Shown piece after piece: positions 37,409 to 46,523 of a stretch of 64,000 nucleotides of DNA. This stretch comes from an uncultured Prevotella sp. (GTDB lineage: Bacteria > Bacteroidota > Bacteroidia > Bacteroidales > Bacteroidaceae): contig CAJOCR010000008.1 of the NCBI GenBank assembly GCA_905236755.1, forward strand, positions 62,001 through 126,000, given 5' to 3'. The notes under the pieces were generated by a model. It searched no databases and had not been told where the DNA came from. It was given only the letters and a program-made list of their open reading frames with translations. A program made the translations under genes and the position numbers. Position 1 is the stretch's first letter. Each line of letters begins with the position of its first letter.

Positions 37409-39922
37409 ATGAAAAAATTACTTTTTCTACTATTCTTAGCATGCCTAAGTCTTGGCACAAAGGCTGCTGACCAGTTTATCAAATTCAATTCGTCGGCAAC
37501 GGCTATGCAGTTGGCTGGCAAGGAACGGATTGCTGATATTGTTATTGACAAGAACGACTTTGAAGGTGTGCGTATGGCGGCAGAAAACCTGCAGAAAGAC
37601 TTTCTGGCGGTATGCGGACAAAAGCCTCAGCTGAAAGGCAACGCCACAGAAGGCAGTATTATTGTGGGAAGTTTGCAGTCTGACCTTATTAAGCGCATTA
37701 TTGCTTCAGGAAAGATAAACAAGAAGCAACTTCAGGGAAAACGTGAGAAATACATTCTTTCGGTTGTTGACAATCCTGTTAAAGGCATTAAGAAAGCCCT
37801 TGTTATCGCAGGAAGCGACAAGCGAGGAACTATATACGGAATCTATGAACTGTCCCGTCAGATAGGTGTTTCACCTTGGTACTGGTGGTTGGATGTTCCT
37901 GCAAAGAAACACCAGGAACTATATGTAGAAAAAGGCGAATATTCCGATGGCGAGCCTGCTGTGGCTTATCGCGGAATATTCATCAACGACGAGCACCCTT
38001 GTTTTGCCAACTGGTCGAACGAGAAGTTTGGCGGACAGAACCACAAATGCTATGAACATGTGTTTGAGTTGCTGCTTCGTTTAAAAGCCAACTACCTCTG
38101 GCCTGCCATGTGGGGAAACGCTTTCTATGACGACGACCCAGAGAATGGCGAACTTGCCAACCGCATGGGTATCGTTATGGGTACATCGCATCACGAGCCT
38201 ATGGCACGTGCTCAGCAAGACTGGAAACGCAGAAAAAATCATGGCGAATGGAACTACACCAAGAATGGCGAAGAACTTCGTGACTTCTGGCGTGGAGGTA
38301 TGGAAAGAGCCAAGAACTGGGAAACCATGGTTACCATTGGTATGCGAGGCGATGGCGATGAGGAAATGGAAGGCACAGGAAACGTGAAGCTGATGGAGAG
38401 AATCATCAAAGATCAGCGCCAGATAATCTCAGAAGTAACAGGCAAGAAAGCCGAGAAAACACCTCAGATGTGGGCACTCTATAAAGAAGTGCTCGACTAT
38501 TACGACAAGGGTATGAAAGTGCCTGATGACGTAATCATAATGCTCTGCGACGATAACTGGGGCAACGTACGAAGAGTGCCTTCAGCAAAAGACATGAAGC
38601 ATCCAGGTGGATGGGGACTTTATTATCATGTTGACTATGTAGGCGCTCCACGCAATACAAAGTGGCTTAACGTTACACCTACACAGAACATGTATGAGCA
38701 GCTTTCTCTTGCCTATAATCACGGAATACAGAAGATGTGGATTCTCAACGTTGGCGACCTCAAACCTATGGAATACCCTATTCAGTTCTTCCTTGATATG
38801 GCTTGGAACCCAGCAACAGCCAATAGCGACGTGATAACTTCTCACACACGACCTTTCTGCAAAGAGCAGTTTGGCGAGGAATATGCCGACAAAACAGCCG
38901 AAATGCTTAATAAGATTGGCTGGTTGAACGGACGAGTAACACCAGAAATGCTCGATGCCGACACATATAACGTAGAAACAGGCGAATGGCAACAGGTAGT
39001 GGGCGAATATACCGCTCTTGAGGCAGATGCATTAAGACTCTATCTGCAACTGCCACAGAACCTTCACGACAGCTACCGACAGCTCATCCTCTTCCCTATT
39101 CAGGCTATGACCAACCTCTATCAGATGTACGAGGCTGTAGCTATGAACCATTATCTTGCAAAGCTGTCTGATCCTGCAGCCAACGAATGGGCAAAGAAAG
39201 CTAAGGAAGCATTTAAGCGCGATTCAGTTCTCTGTGCACAATACAATCACGATATAGCTGGCGGCAAGTGGAACCACATGATGACTCAGAAACATATCGG
39301 TTACAGAACATGGAACGACAACTTCCCCAAGGACCGTCTGCCAGAGCTTATGACAGTTAGCGAAAGCAAAGATGGCGGCTACATCTTCGACGACAACACA
39401 GCCTACATCTCTATGGAGGCTGCCCACTATTTCGCAAGCAAGAATGCAAGCAAAGCCAAGTGGCAAGAACTGCCTTTCATAGGCAGAACCCTCAGCGGTA
39501 TGGCAGTTTCGCCTTATACAGAAACCACCGACGACGCCTCTCTCACATATAAGTTCCGTCTTAACCCGGTAGAAGGCAAAGCCGACAAGTTCACCATTCA
39601 CATTATCGTGAAGTCAACACTCGACTACAAGAACAAAGGCGGAATGGAATACGAGGTAACACTTGATAATGGCGAAAAGCAAACCATAAACTTCAACCAC
39701 AACCTCAACGAGAAACCCGAGAACATCTACAGCATCTACTACCCTACCATAGCACGCAGAGTAGTTGAAAGCACCATAACCCTTCCTGCAGGCAAAAACG
39801 AATGGCACACCCTTACCATTCACCCTAAAGACCCAGGAATAGTATTTGAAAAGATTGTTGTTGATGCAGGAGGCTACAAGCCATCTTACCTCTTCATGAA
39901 AGAATCAGCAAAGAAAAGATAA
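37409..39922 (+). CDS. GH115 family xylan alpha-glucuronidase
   Basis: From the ATG at 37409 the protein has 837 residues and a signal peptide ending GTKAAD. It has the GH115 layout: an N-terminal alpha/beta domain (IVIAGSDKRGTIYGIYELSRQIGVSPWYWW), the barrel (YRGIFINDEHPCFANWSNEKFGG, LLLRLKANYLWPAMWGNAFYDDDP, GIVMGTSHHEPMARA), then helical and C-terminal beta domains. GH115 enzymes remove 4-O-methyl-glucuronic or glucuronic acid side chains from xylan. This is the best clue that the locus targets glucuronoxylan. An upstream in-frame start at 37361 falls in the promoter box and was rejected. Confidence 0.92.
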   Translation: MKKLLFLLFLACLSLGTKAADQFIKFNSSATAMQLAGKERIADIVIDKNDFEGVRMAAENLQKDFLAVCGQKPQLKGNATEGSIIVGSLQSDLIKRIIASGKINKKQLQGKREKYILSVVDNPVKGIKKALVIAGSDKRGTIYGIYELSRQIGVSPWYWWLDVPAKKHQELYVEKGEYSDGEPAVAYRGIFINDEHPCFANWSNEKFGGQNHKCYEHVFELLLRLKANYLWPAMWGNAFYDDDPENGELANRMGIVMGTSHHEPMARAQQDWKRRKNHGEWNYTKNGEELRDFWRGGMERAKNWETMVTIGMRGDGDEEMEGTGNVKLMERIIKDQRQIISEVTGKKAEKTPQMWALYKEVLDYYDKGMKVPDDVIIMLCDDNWGNVRRVPSAKDMKHPGGWGLYYHVDYVGAPRNTKWLNVTPTQNMYEQLSLAYNHGIQKMWILNVGDLKPMEYPIQFFLDMAWNPATANSDVITSHTRPFCKEQFGEEYADKTAEMLNKIGWLNGRVTPEMLDADTYNVETGEWQQVVGEYTALEADALRLYLQLPQNLHDSYRQLILFPIQAMTNLYQMYEAVAMNHYLAKLSDPAANEWAKKAKEAFKRDSVLCAQYNHDIAGGKWNHMMTQKHIGYRTWNDNFPKDRLPELMTVSESKDGGYIFDDNTAYISMEAAHYFASKNASKAKWQELPFIGRTLSGMAVSPYTETTDDASLTYKFRLNPVEGKADKFTIHIIVKSTLDYKNKGGMEYEVTLDNGEKQTINFNHNLNEKPENIYSIYYPTIARRVVESTITLPAGKNEWHTLTIHPKDPGIVFEKIVVDAGGYKPSYLFMKESAKKR

Positions 39923-39940
39923 ACAACAAACTTTACACAA

Positions 39941-39982
39941 AACGGCATAGCGCAAAATACCCATCGCTATGCCGTTTTTTTC
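39941..39982 (+). terminator. Intrinsic terminator after GH115
   Basis: AACGGCATAGCG (39941-39952) pairs with CGCTATGCCGTT (39965-39976), a perfect 12-bp stem followed by a T-run. Confidence 0.9.
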
Positions 39983-40040
39983 TAACTAGAAAAAATATTT
40001 TTCCTAACCTGAAAGTAAAAATTTCCTAGTTAAGCCGTTT
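39979..40040. repeat. 22-bp-spaced CTAACYWGAAA motifs
   Basis: CTAACTAGA at 39982 and CTAACCTGA at 40004 are 22 bp apart. They are reverse-oriented relatives of the motif at 3642-3698. A forward-oriented TTTCCTAGTTAAG follows at 40022-40034. The site lies between the 3' ends of convergent genes, so it is not a promoter element. Confidence 0.5.
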
Positions 40041-40072
40041 TTCTACCTTAAATTCAAGAAAGTGAAAATACA

Positions 40073-41740
40073 TTACACAACATCTATACCACGAATTACA
40101 GTACAAAGATTCATGACATCATTTTCAAAATTGTCACGATCAATGGCCCTGTTCTTTGTGTTTGAACGATAATTATATATGGTTTGTGGAGAGTAGAACA
40201 GTAAATCGGCTATCTCGCTACTCTCGCTAACGCCTAATCTGATAAGAGCAAAGATACGCAATTCGGTAGTCATAGTATTTGATGCCTTCACCTCTATCTG
40301 TTCTTCTGGCTTCAACAGGGAATTAAACTCTTCAACGAAAGTAGGATACAGATCAAGGAAAGCCTTATCAAAACGGTTTAAGAATGTTACAGCATCCTCT
40401 TCAGAGAATTTAGATGATGTGATAAGGGTAAGAAGTTCGTTCACCTGATTAGCTTTTATCTTACGTTGAACGAGAGTCTTCTGATTCTTCAGTCTGTTGA
40501 TGTATTTAGCACATAGATCAATATAGATTTTAGCCAAGCCTTCACGCTTCTTATTAGTATCAACAAGTCGCTCGTTTAGCGTGTTCAACTGCCTATTAAG
40601 CATTTTCTGTTGCTCGTTAAGTTCAGACAGCTGCATATTCCTCTTTGAAAGTTCCTTTCTTCGGGCTGTAAGTTTGCTATTCTGCTTAAAGATGAAAACC
40701 AAAGCACCAAGAAGAATTATCAGCAGTATAGACACAGATATGATAACCAGTTTCTGCAAACTGTTTCGCGATTTCACCGCTTCATCATATTTCGAGATAA
40801 TACCCGGAAGTCGCTCTGATATTTCAATTATTCTAAGTTTGCTATTATAGAATTTAGCATCAGCCAAAGACTGGTTAATATAATTCTGTGCATGTTCGAT
40901 ATTGCTCTCGTCAGTTTCAAAAATATAAGAAGCAAGCATCTGCAATGAGAAGTTCTCCATTGTGAGATTCTGTGCATCGCTCAAAGCCGATAGAATAAGA
41001 TATTTCTCATATTGTTGCTCGTCATTATCATTTCTGTAGTTACCAGCCAGAGCAAAACAAGCCATAGCATACAGACGAGAGTTCTTTGGACAAGTCTTAA
41101 CAGCCGACAGGTAATATTTGCGAGCTGTTTTAGGATCAAAGTTTACATACACATAAAACTCACCCATAAAATAATCATAAGCTTCATTATTCTTATTAAG
41201 ATGAACTATAGCAGTACTTAGATATCCATTTGCCGCACATCTATATACAGGTTTATATTCCTTGTCATTACAATAATCGCTCCAGTAGCTATATATGCGG
41301 AACAGACATAGGTAGTAGTCAAATTGCAAGTTCTCGTCAAGCGTCTTAGAGTTAATGCTCTCAATAAGATTACGGGCTTCAAAATAAAGACCTCCAATAG
41401 CCATTAGCTGAGCCTTGCGAATAACAAACAGACTATAATAATACTGGTCGTTCAATCTCTGAGCCAATTCTATCGCTCTATTAACATATACATGTGCAGA
41501 ATCAAACTGATAAACATAATACTCATCATATATCTGACTATATATGTTAAGTTGAGTTTTAGAATTATGTTCTCTCGATAAGTTTGTCTTTAGATAACTT
41601 ATTCGCTTTTCTTTTTCAGCCATAGCCTGCTGGCGATGAGTCAATACAGAGTCAAGTTGACGCAATAATCCCTCCTTCTGCTGAGCTGAAACACAGTAGC
41701 TGAAAAGAGAGAAAATTATGATTAAAAAGGCTTTAGACAT
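40073..41740 (-). CDS. Membrane-bound TPR regulator (SusR-like, DUF6377-type layout)
   Basis: The 555-residue protein has a signal peptide (SLFSYCVSAQ), a periplasmic helical part with TPR-like repeats (about 60-310: LAQRLNDQYYYSLFVIRKAQL, ACFALAGNYRNDNDEQQYEKYLILSAL) and one membrane segment at about 327-350 (LVIISVSILLIILLGALVFIF). A coiled coil (SKRNMQLSELNEQQKMLNRQLNTLNERL) leads to a C-terminal helix-turn-helix at about 490-535 (LRIFALIRLGVSESSEIADLLFYSPQTIYNYRSNTKN). This is the layout of SusR-type single-protein sensors of alpha-glucans. Divergent from susC with two promoters in 226 bp, it is the likely activator of the dextran PUL. Confidence 0.82.
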   Translation of the reverse strand: MSKAFLIIIFSLFSYCVSAQQKEGLLRQLDSVLTHRQQAMAEKEKRISYLKTNLSREHNSKTQLNIYSQIYDEYYVYQFDSAHVYVNRAIELAQRLNDQYYYSLFVIRKAQLMAIGGLYFEARNLIESINSKTLDENLQFDYYLCLFRIYSYWSDYCNDKEYKPVYRCAANGYLSTAIVHLNKNNEAYDYFMGEFYVYVNFDPKTARKYYLSAVKTCPKNSRLYAMACFALAGNYRNDNDEQQYEKYLILSALSDAQNLTMENFSLQMLASYIFETDESNIEHAQNYINQSLADAKFYNSKLRIIEISERLPGIISKYDEAVKSRNSLQKLVIISVSILLIILLGALVFIFKQNSKLTARRKELSKRNMQLSELNEQQKMLNRQLNTLNERLVDTNKKREGLAKIYIDLCAKYINRLKNQKTLVQRKIKANQVNELLTLITSSKFSEEDAVTFLNRFDKAFLDLYPTFVEEFNSLLKPEEQIEVKASNTMTTELRIFALIRLGVSESSEIADLLFYSPQTIYNYRSNTKNRAIDRDNFENDVMNLCTVIRGIDVV

Positions 41741-41760
41741 AGTTACTATTTAGTTTCCTG

Positions 41761-41791
41761 CAAAGATAAACAGTTTTTATAAAACTACAAA
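41761..41791 (-). promoter_or_regulatory. -33/-7 promoter of the SusR-like regulator
   Basis: On the minus strand TTTG (plus 41788-41791) is 19 bp before TATCTTTG (plus 41761-41768), an almost ideal promoter, 20 bp from the ATG at 41740. Confidence 0.65.
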
Positions 41792-41824
41792 CATCTACTT
41801 AATAAACTTTTTATTTTTCACATA

Positions 41825-41843
41825 ATCAACTAATTATCAACTA
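41825..41843. promoter_or_regulatory. Putative operator: two ATCAACTA copies 11 bp apart
   Basis: ATCAACTA occurs at 41825-41832 and 41836-41843, between the divergent regulator and susC promoters. One-turn spacing suggests a dimeric regulator site. Confidence 0.35.
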
Positions 41844-41916
41844 TATAGCATTAAAACCCAAAATACGTATTTCTACCAAACACCTACTAAAGAATACATA
41901 TTACTTAAAAAAGTTG

Positions 41917-41924
41917 TTACTTTG
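41917..41924 (+). promoter_or_regulatory. Weak -7 box of the dextran PUL susC
   Basis: TTACTTTG differs from TAnnTTTG at one base and lies 42 bp before the ATG at 41967. A weak box fits an activator-dependent promoter. Confidence 0.4.
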
Positions 41925-41966
41925 CATGACGAAAGCCAAATAACTAACATTTCAAAACCATAACCT

Positions 41967-44963
41967 ATGAAAGAAAAGAAAAGACTTGTTTATCAACGAC
42001 TATCGTTGTTTGTCTTCGCTATGCTTTTATCACTTACGGCACTGGCTCAGAATATAAAGGTCAATGGTGTGGTAACTGATGAATCAGGCGAACCTATCAT
42101 TGGATGTACTGTAATGCAGAAAGGTGCGAATAATGGAACTGCAACCGATTTGGATGGTAAATTCACTCTATCCGTACCACAGAATTCAACTATCACATTC
42201 TCTTATATTGGCTTCATCACTCAGGAAGTAAAGATCAACAATGAAAAACCTATTTCGATTATTCTTCATGAGCAGAACATGAAACTCAACGAGGTGGTTG
42301 TTATTGGTTATGGAACCATGAGAAAGAGCGACCTCACAGGTTCAGTAGGTTCTCTTAATGCTGCCGATTTCGAAGCACCAGTAAGCAATATTGGTCAAGC
42401 CATGCAAGGAAAAGTTGCTGGTTTGCAGGTTGTTGATGCAGGAAAACCAGGCGATAACGTATCTATTAAGATTCGTGGTTTGGGTTCAATCAATAACTGC
42501 GATCCACTTGTAGTAATAGATGGTGTGCCTACCGACCTGAGCCTCAACAGCATGAACATGGCTGACGTTGAACGTCTCGACATTTTAAAGGATGCATCAG
42601 CAACAGCTATCTATGGTAGTCGTGGCGCCAATGGTGTTGTGATGATAACAACAAAGAAAGGAAAAGAAGGAAAGGGAATGCTGTCTTTCTCTGCAAATTT
42701 CTCAGCACAAAGAACTATTCATATACCAGATATGCTTAACGCCAGCCAATATGCTGCACTAAGCAACGACATGCTCAATAATGCGAGATACACAACAAAT
42801 CCAGAATGGCATAATCCAGCTTCATTGGGTAATGGCACAAACTGGCTTGACGAACTATTACATACTGGCTACATGCAGAACTATTCTGTAAGCTATTCAG
42901 GTGGTAGCGAAAAGGCTCATTATTATGTATCAGGCGGCTATCTTAACCAAACTGGTACTGTTAAGAGTGTGAAATACAGACGCTTTACTTTCCAGGAGAA
43001 TACCGATGCACAGGTGCTCTCATGGCTTAAGATGTCGAACAATATAACCGTAAGTGCCGACAAGAAACAGCAAGGCAGCTATGATATTGGAAGTGCCTTC
43101 CGTGCTCTTCCTACTTATGCAGTAAAAGACGAGAATGGCGAATGGACAGGCCCAGAAGGAAACTCAACATGGTATGGTTCTACCCGAAACCCATTAGGTC
43201 CAATAGAAACCGATTATCAAAAGACTAATGGATATAACTTCCTTGGTAATATTACAGCAGAACTGACATTAGCCAAATGGTTGAAATACAGAAGCACCTT
43301 TGGTCTTGATGCAAAGTTCTGGTATGCCGACAACTTCACTCCTGCATACAACTGGAAGCCAACCCCTGTAGAAGAAAGTTCTCGTTATAAGAGCGATAAC
43401 AAATCATTTACTTACCTTTGGGATAACTATTTCCTCTTTGACTATACCATTGCCAAGAAACATCATCTCAACGTGATGGCAGGTGTATCAGCTCAATGGA
43501 ATGATTTCGACTATCTCAACGCACAGAAAAATGTGTTTGCCTTTGATAATGTTCATGAGATGGACAATGGTCAGAAGATGCATGCCATAGGTGGTAATGA
43601 AACAGAATGGGCTTTGTTCTCATACATGGCACGTCTAAACTACGACTACAAGAACAAATATCTACTCACTACAACAATAAGACGTGATGGTTCAAGCCGC
43701 TTTGGAAGCAACCACCGCTGGGGAACATTCCCATCAATATCTCTTGCATGGCGCATATCAGAAGAAGACTGGTTCCCGAAAAGCAATGTTCTTGGCGACC
43801 TCAAGATACGTACAGGATATGGTGTTACTGGTAGTCAGGCAAGCGTAAGCAACTATAGCTATCTTGCCTCTTATAACACAAGCGTATATCCTTTTGGCTA
43901 TAGCGGTAACGAGCAGGCAGCTCTCGTGTCAGCAACTCTTTCTAATCCTTCTATCCATTGGGAGGAGGTTGCTCAAGCCAATATCGGATTTGATGCCACA
44001 CTATTCAACCAGCGTGTCATCCTTTCTTTCGATGCTTATCTCAAGACAACAAGAGACATGCTTGTAAAGGCTTCAATCCCTATCACCTCTGGATTTGAAG
44101 ACACCAGCACCACCTACACCAATGCAGGAAAGGTTCGCAATAGCGGTTTTGAGATTTCTCTCCATACTGTAAACCTCACCGGTAGTTTTGGATGGACATC
44201 AGACCTATCATACACATACAACAGAAACAAGATAAAAGACCTTAACAGTAGTGTTCCTTACTACATCAACCAAATAAACAACTCGTATGTTACAACACTC
44301 GATAAGGGCTACCCTATCAACGTGTTCTATGGCTACGTAACAGACGGCATTTTCCAAAATGAGGCTGAGGTACTCCACCATGCTATTCAACCTGGTGCTG
44401 AGCCTGGCGATATACGTTTCAAGGACCTCAACAACGATGGTGTTATTAACGATGAAGACCGAACAGTTATTGGTAATCCTAACCCGACCAGTCTGTTCTC
44501 ACTCAACAACTCCCTCACCTGGAATGGTTTTGAGTTGAACATCTATTTCCAGGGAGTAGCAGGAAACAAGATTTTCAACGCCAATAATATCGACCTTACG
44601 GGTATGTCGGCAGCCTACAACCAAACAACAGATGTGCTAAGCAGATGGACTGCCGAGGGTACAAGCAACAGTATGCCACGTGCCGTATTTGGCGATCCCA
44701 ACCAAAACACTCGCGTTTCTGACAGATATGTAGAAGATGGATCATATATCCGACTGAAGACATTAAGCCTTTCATATAACTTCCCGAAGAACTGGCTTAA
44801 GGCTCTTACTATACAAAATGCACGTCTCACACTCTCTTGTGAGAATGTGTTCACCATTACCAAATACAGCGGTTTTGATCCCGAGGTTGACATCAATGGT
44901 ATTGACCTCTCTCGCTACCCTATCTCAAGGACCTTTAACCTTGGTATAAACTTCAACTTCTAA
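41967..44963 (+). CDS. SusC-like TonB-dependent transporter (dextran PUL)
   Basis: The 998-residue protein has a signal peptide ending LTALAQ, a carboxypeptidase-regulatory-like domain (VNGVVTDESGEPIIGCTVMQKGANNGTATDLDGKF), a TonB-box-like EVVVIGYGTM, the plug (AMQGKVAGLQVV, IKIRGLGSINNCDPLVVIDG, YGSRGANGVVMITTKKG) and a barrel ending FNLGINFNF. It imports isomalto-oligosaccharides if the GH66-based substrate assignment is right. It is followed after 10 bp by its SusD partner and is clearly distinct in sequence from the SusC at 24199. Confidence 0.95.
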   Translation: MKEKKRLVYQRLSLFVFAMLLSLTALAQNIKVNGVVTDESGEPIIGCTVMQKGANNGTATDLDGKFTLSVPQNSTITFSYIGFITQEVKINNEKPISIILHEQNMKLNEVVVIGYGTMRKSDLTGSVGSLNAADFEAPVSNIGQAMQGKVAGLQVVDAGKPGDNVSIKIRGLGSINNCDPLVVIDGVPTDLSLNSMNMADVERLDILKDASATAIYGSRGANGVVMITTKKGKEGKGMLSFSANFSAQRTIHIPDMLNASQYAALSNDMLNNARYTTNPEWHNPASLGNGTNWLDELLHTGYMQNYSVSYSGGSEKAHYYVSGGYLNQTGTVKSVKYRRFTFQENTDAQVLSWLKMSNNITVSADKKQQGSYDIGSAFRALPTYAVKDENGEWTGPEGNSTWYGSTRNPLGPIETDYQKTNGYNFLGNITAELTLAKWLKYRSTFGLDAKFWYADNFTPAYNWKPTPVEESSRYKSDNKSFTYLWDNYFLFDYTIAKKHHLNVMAGVSAQWNDFDYLNAQKNVFAFDNVHEMDNGQKMHAIGGNETEWALFSYMARLNYDYKNKYLLTTTIRRDGSSRFGSNHRWGTFPSISLAWRISEEDWFPKSNVLGDLKIRTGYGVTGSQASVSNYSYLASYNTSVYPFGYSGNEQAALVSATLSNPSIHWEEVAQANIGFDATLFNQRVILSFDAYLKTTRDMLVKASIPITSGFEDTSTTYTNAGKVRNSGFEISLHTVNLTGSFGWTSDLSYTYNRNKIKDLNSSVPYYINQINNSYVTTLDKGYPINVFYGYVTDGIFQNEAEVLHHAIQPGAEPGDIRFKDLNNDGVINDEDRTVIGNPNPTSLFSLNNSLTWNGFELNIYFQGVAGNKIFNANNIDLTGMSAAYNQTTDVLSRWTAEGTSNSMPRAVFGDPNQNTRVSDRYVEDGSYIRLKTLSLSYNFPKNWLKALTIQNARLTLSCENVFTITKYSGFDPEVDINGIDLSRYPISRTFNLGINFNF

Positions 44964-44973
44964 AAAAGTCATT

Positions 44974-46485
44974 ATGAAACGAAATATCAAATATATTATC
45001 AGCAATATATTCTTAGGTGCAGCTATAGTAGCCACTACCTCATCATGTATTGATGATTTCCTTGAGAAATCGTCTAAGAACACGGTTGACCCAAACACAG
45101 AGATTGACAATCAGGTTGCTATTGCTATGACAAATGCATGTTATCGCACCCTACAAAGCTCAAATATGTATAACCAACGCCTATGGACTCTTGATATTGT
45201 TGCAGGCAATAGTGTGGTAGGAGCAGGCGGTGGTACCGATGGTCTTGAAACTGTTCAAGCTTCCAATTTCACCACACTTAGCGATAACGGAATGGCACTC
45301 TATATGTGGCGTTCACCTTGGGTTGGTATAGGCCAATGCAATACCTTGATAAAAAGTATTGAGAACACAGGCTACGAGCCTGGCAGTTTGAAAGAACGTT
45401 GCCTTGGCGAAGCACTCTTCCTGCGTGCACACTATTACTATGTTCTTGTTCGTCTATATGGAGGCGTACCTTTGCGCTTAGACCCATTCGAACCAGGAGA
45501 AGAAACTGCCATAGCACGTTCTTCTGTTGATGATGTTTATCGTCAAATAATGTCAGACTGCCAGCGTGCTATAGATATCCTTCCAGCTAAATCTGAATAC
45601 GATTCTGAAAATGTAGGTCGTGCATGCAAAGACGCAGCCCTCACCCAGATGGCAGATATCTATCTCACCCGTGCCTCAAAGAACAAGGATTATTACCAGC
45701 ACGTTGTAAACCTCTGCGATTCTGTCACCGCTCTTGGCTACGACCTATCAAAATGCAAATACGAAGACAATTTCGATGCAACAATAAATAATGGACCAGA
45801 ATCAATTTTCGAGGTACAGTTCTCTGGCAATACTGAATACGATTTCTGGGGCAACAACCCACAATCAAGTTGGCTATCAACCTTCATGGGGCCACGTAAC
45901 TCAGACTTTGTTGCCGGTAGTTACGGTTGGAATCAGCCTACAGAGGAATTTATGACGCAATATGAAGAAGGCGACAAGCGTAAAGATCTTACCGTATTCT
46001 ATGAAGGATGTCCTGATTTTGATGGCAAGAAATACAAAAGCAGCTATTCAAATACAGGTTATAATGTTAGAAAATTCCTTGTCACAAAGGCTGTTTCACC
46101 AGAATACAACACTAATCCTGCCAACTTCGTTGTATGGCGTTATGCTGATGTGTTGTTGATGAAAGCCGAAGCCCTTAATGAGTTAGGCGAAACTGTTGCA
46201 GCATGCGAACCTCTGAATATTGTGCGTCACAGAGCTGGATTGCCTAATGTTGCAGGACTCACACAGTCAGAAATGCGTGAGAAAATCATTCACGAACGCC
46301 GCATAGAATTGGCATTCGAAGGTCATAGATGGTTTGACATGATACGAATAGGAGATGGCTCGTATGCTGTCAGCTTCCTGCACTCTATAGGTAAGTCACG
46401 TGCCACCAAAGAACGTTTGCTCTTCCCTATTCCTCAGACAGAGATGGATGCAAACACTCTAATGACACAGAATGCAGGTTATTAA
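44974..46485 (+). CDS. SusD-like glycan-binding lipoprotein (dextran PUL)
   Basis: The 503-residue protein has a lipoprotein signal (AIVATTSSCIDDFLEKSSKN), with two Asp right after the Cys. The SusD motifs are present: CLGEALFLRAHYYYVLVRLYGGVPL, YADVLLMKAEALNELGETVAACEPLNIVRHRAGL and IIHERRIELAFEGHRWFDMIRIGD, ending TLMTQNAGY. It forms the lid on the SusC encoded just upstream and binds alpha-glucan oligosaccharides at the cell surface. Confidence 0.94.
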   Translation: MKRNIKYIISNIFLGAAIVATTSSCIDDFLEKSSKNTVDPNTEIDNQVAIAMTNACYRTLQSSNMYNQRLWTLDIVAGNSVVGAGGGTDGLETVQASNFTTLSDNGMALYMWRSPWVGIGQCNTLIKSIENTGYEPGSLKERCLGEALFLRAHYYYVLVRLYGGVPLRLDPFEPGEETAIARSSVDDVYRQIMSDCQRAIDILPAKSEYDSENVGRACKDAALTQMADIYLTRASKNKDYYQHVVNLCDSVTALGYDLSKCKYEDNFDATINNGPESIFEVQFSGNTEYDFWGNNPQSSWLSTFMGPRNSDFVAGSYGWNQPTEEFMTQYEEGDKRKDLTVFYEGCPDFDGKKYKSSYSNTGYNVRKFLVTKAVSPEYNTNPANFVVWRYADVLLMKAEALNELGETVAACEPLNIVRHRAGLPNVAGLTQSEMREKIIHERRIELAFEGHRWFDMIRIGDGSYAVSFLHSIGKSRATKERLLFPIPQTEMDANTLMTQNAGY

Positions 46486-46523
46486 TAGTAATTCTTCATA
46501 TTATTAATTTAAACAAGACAAAG

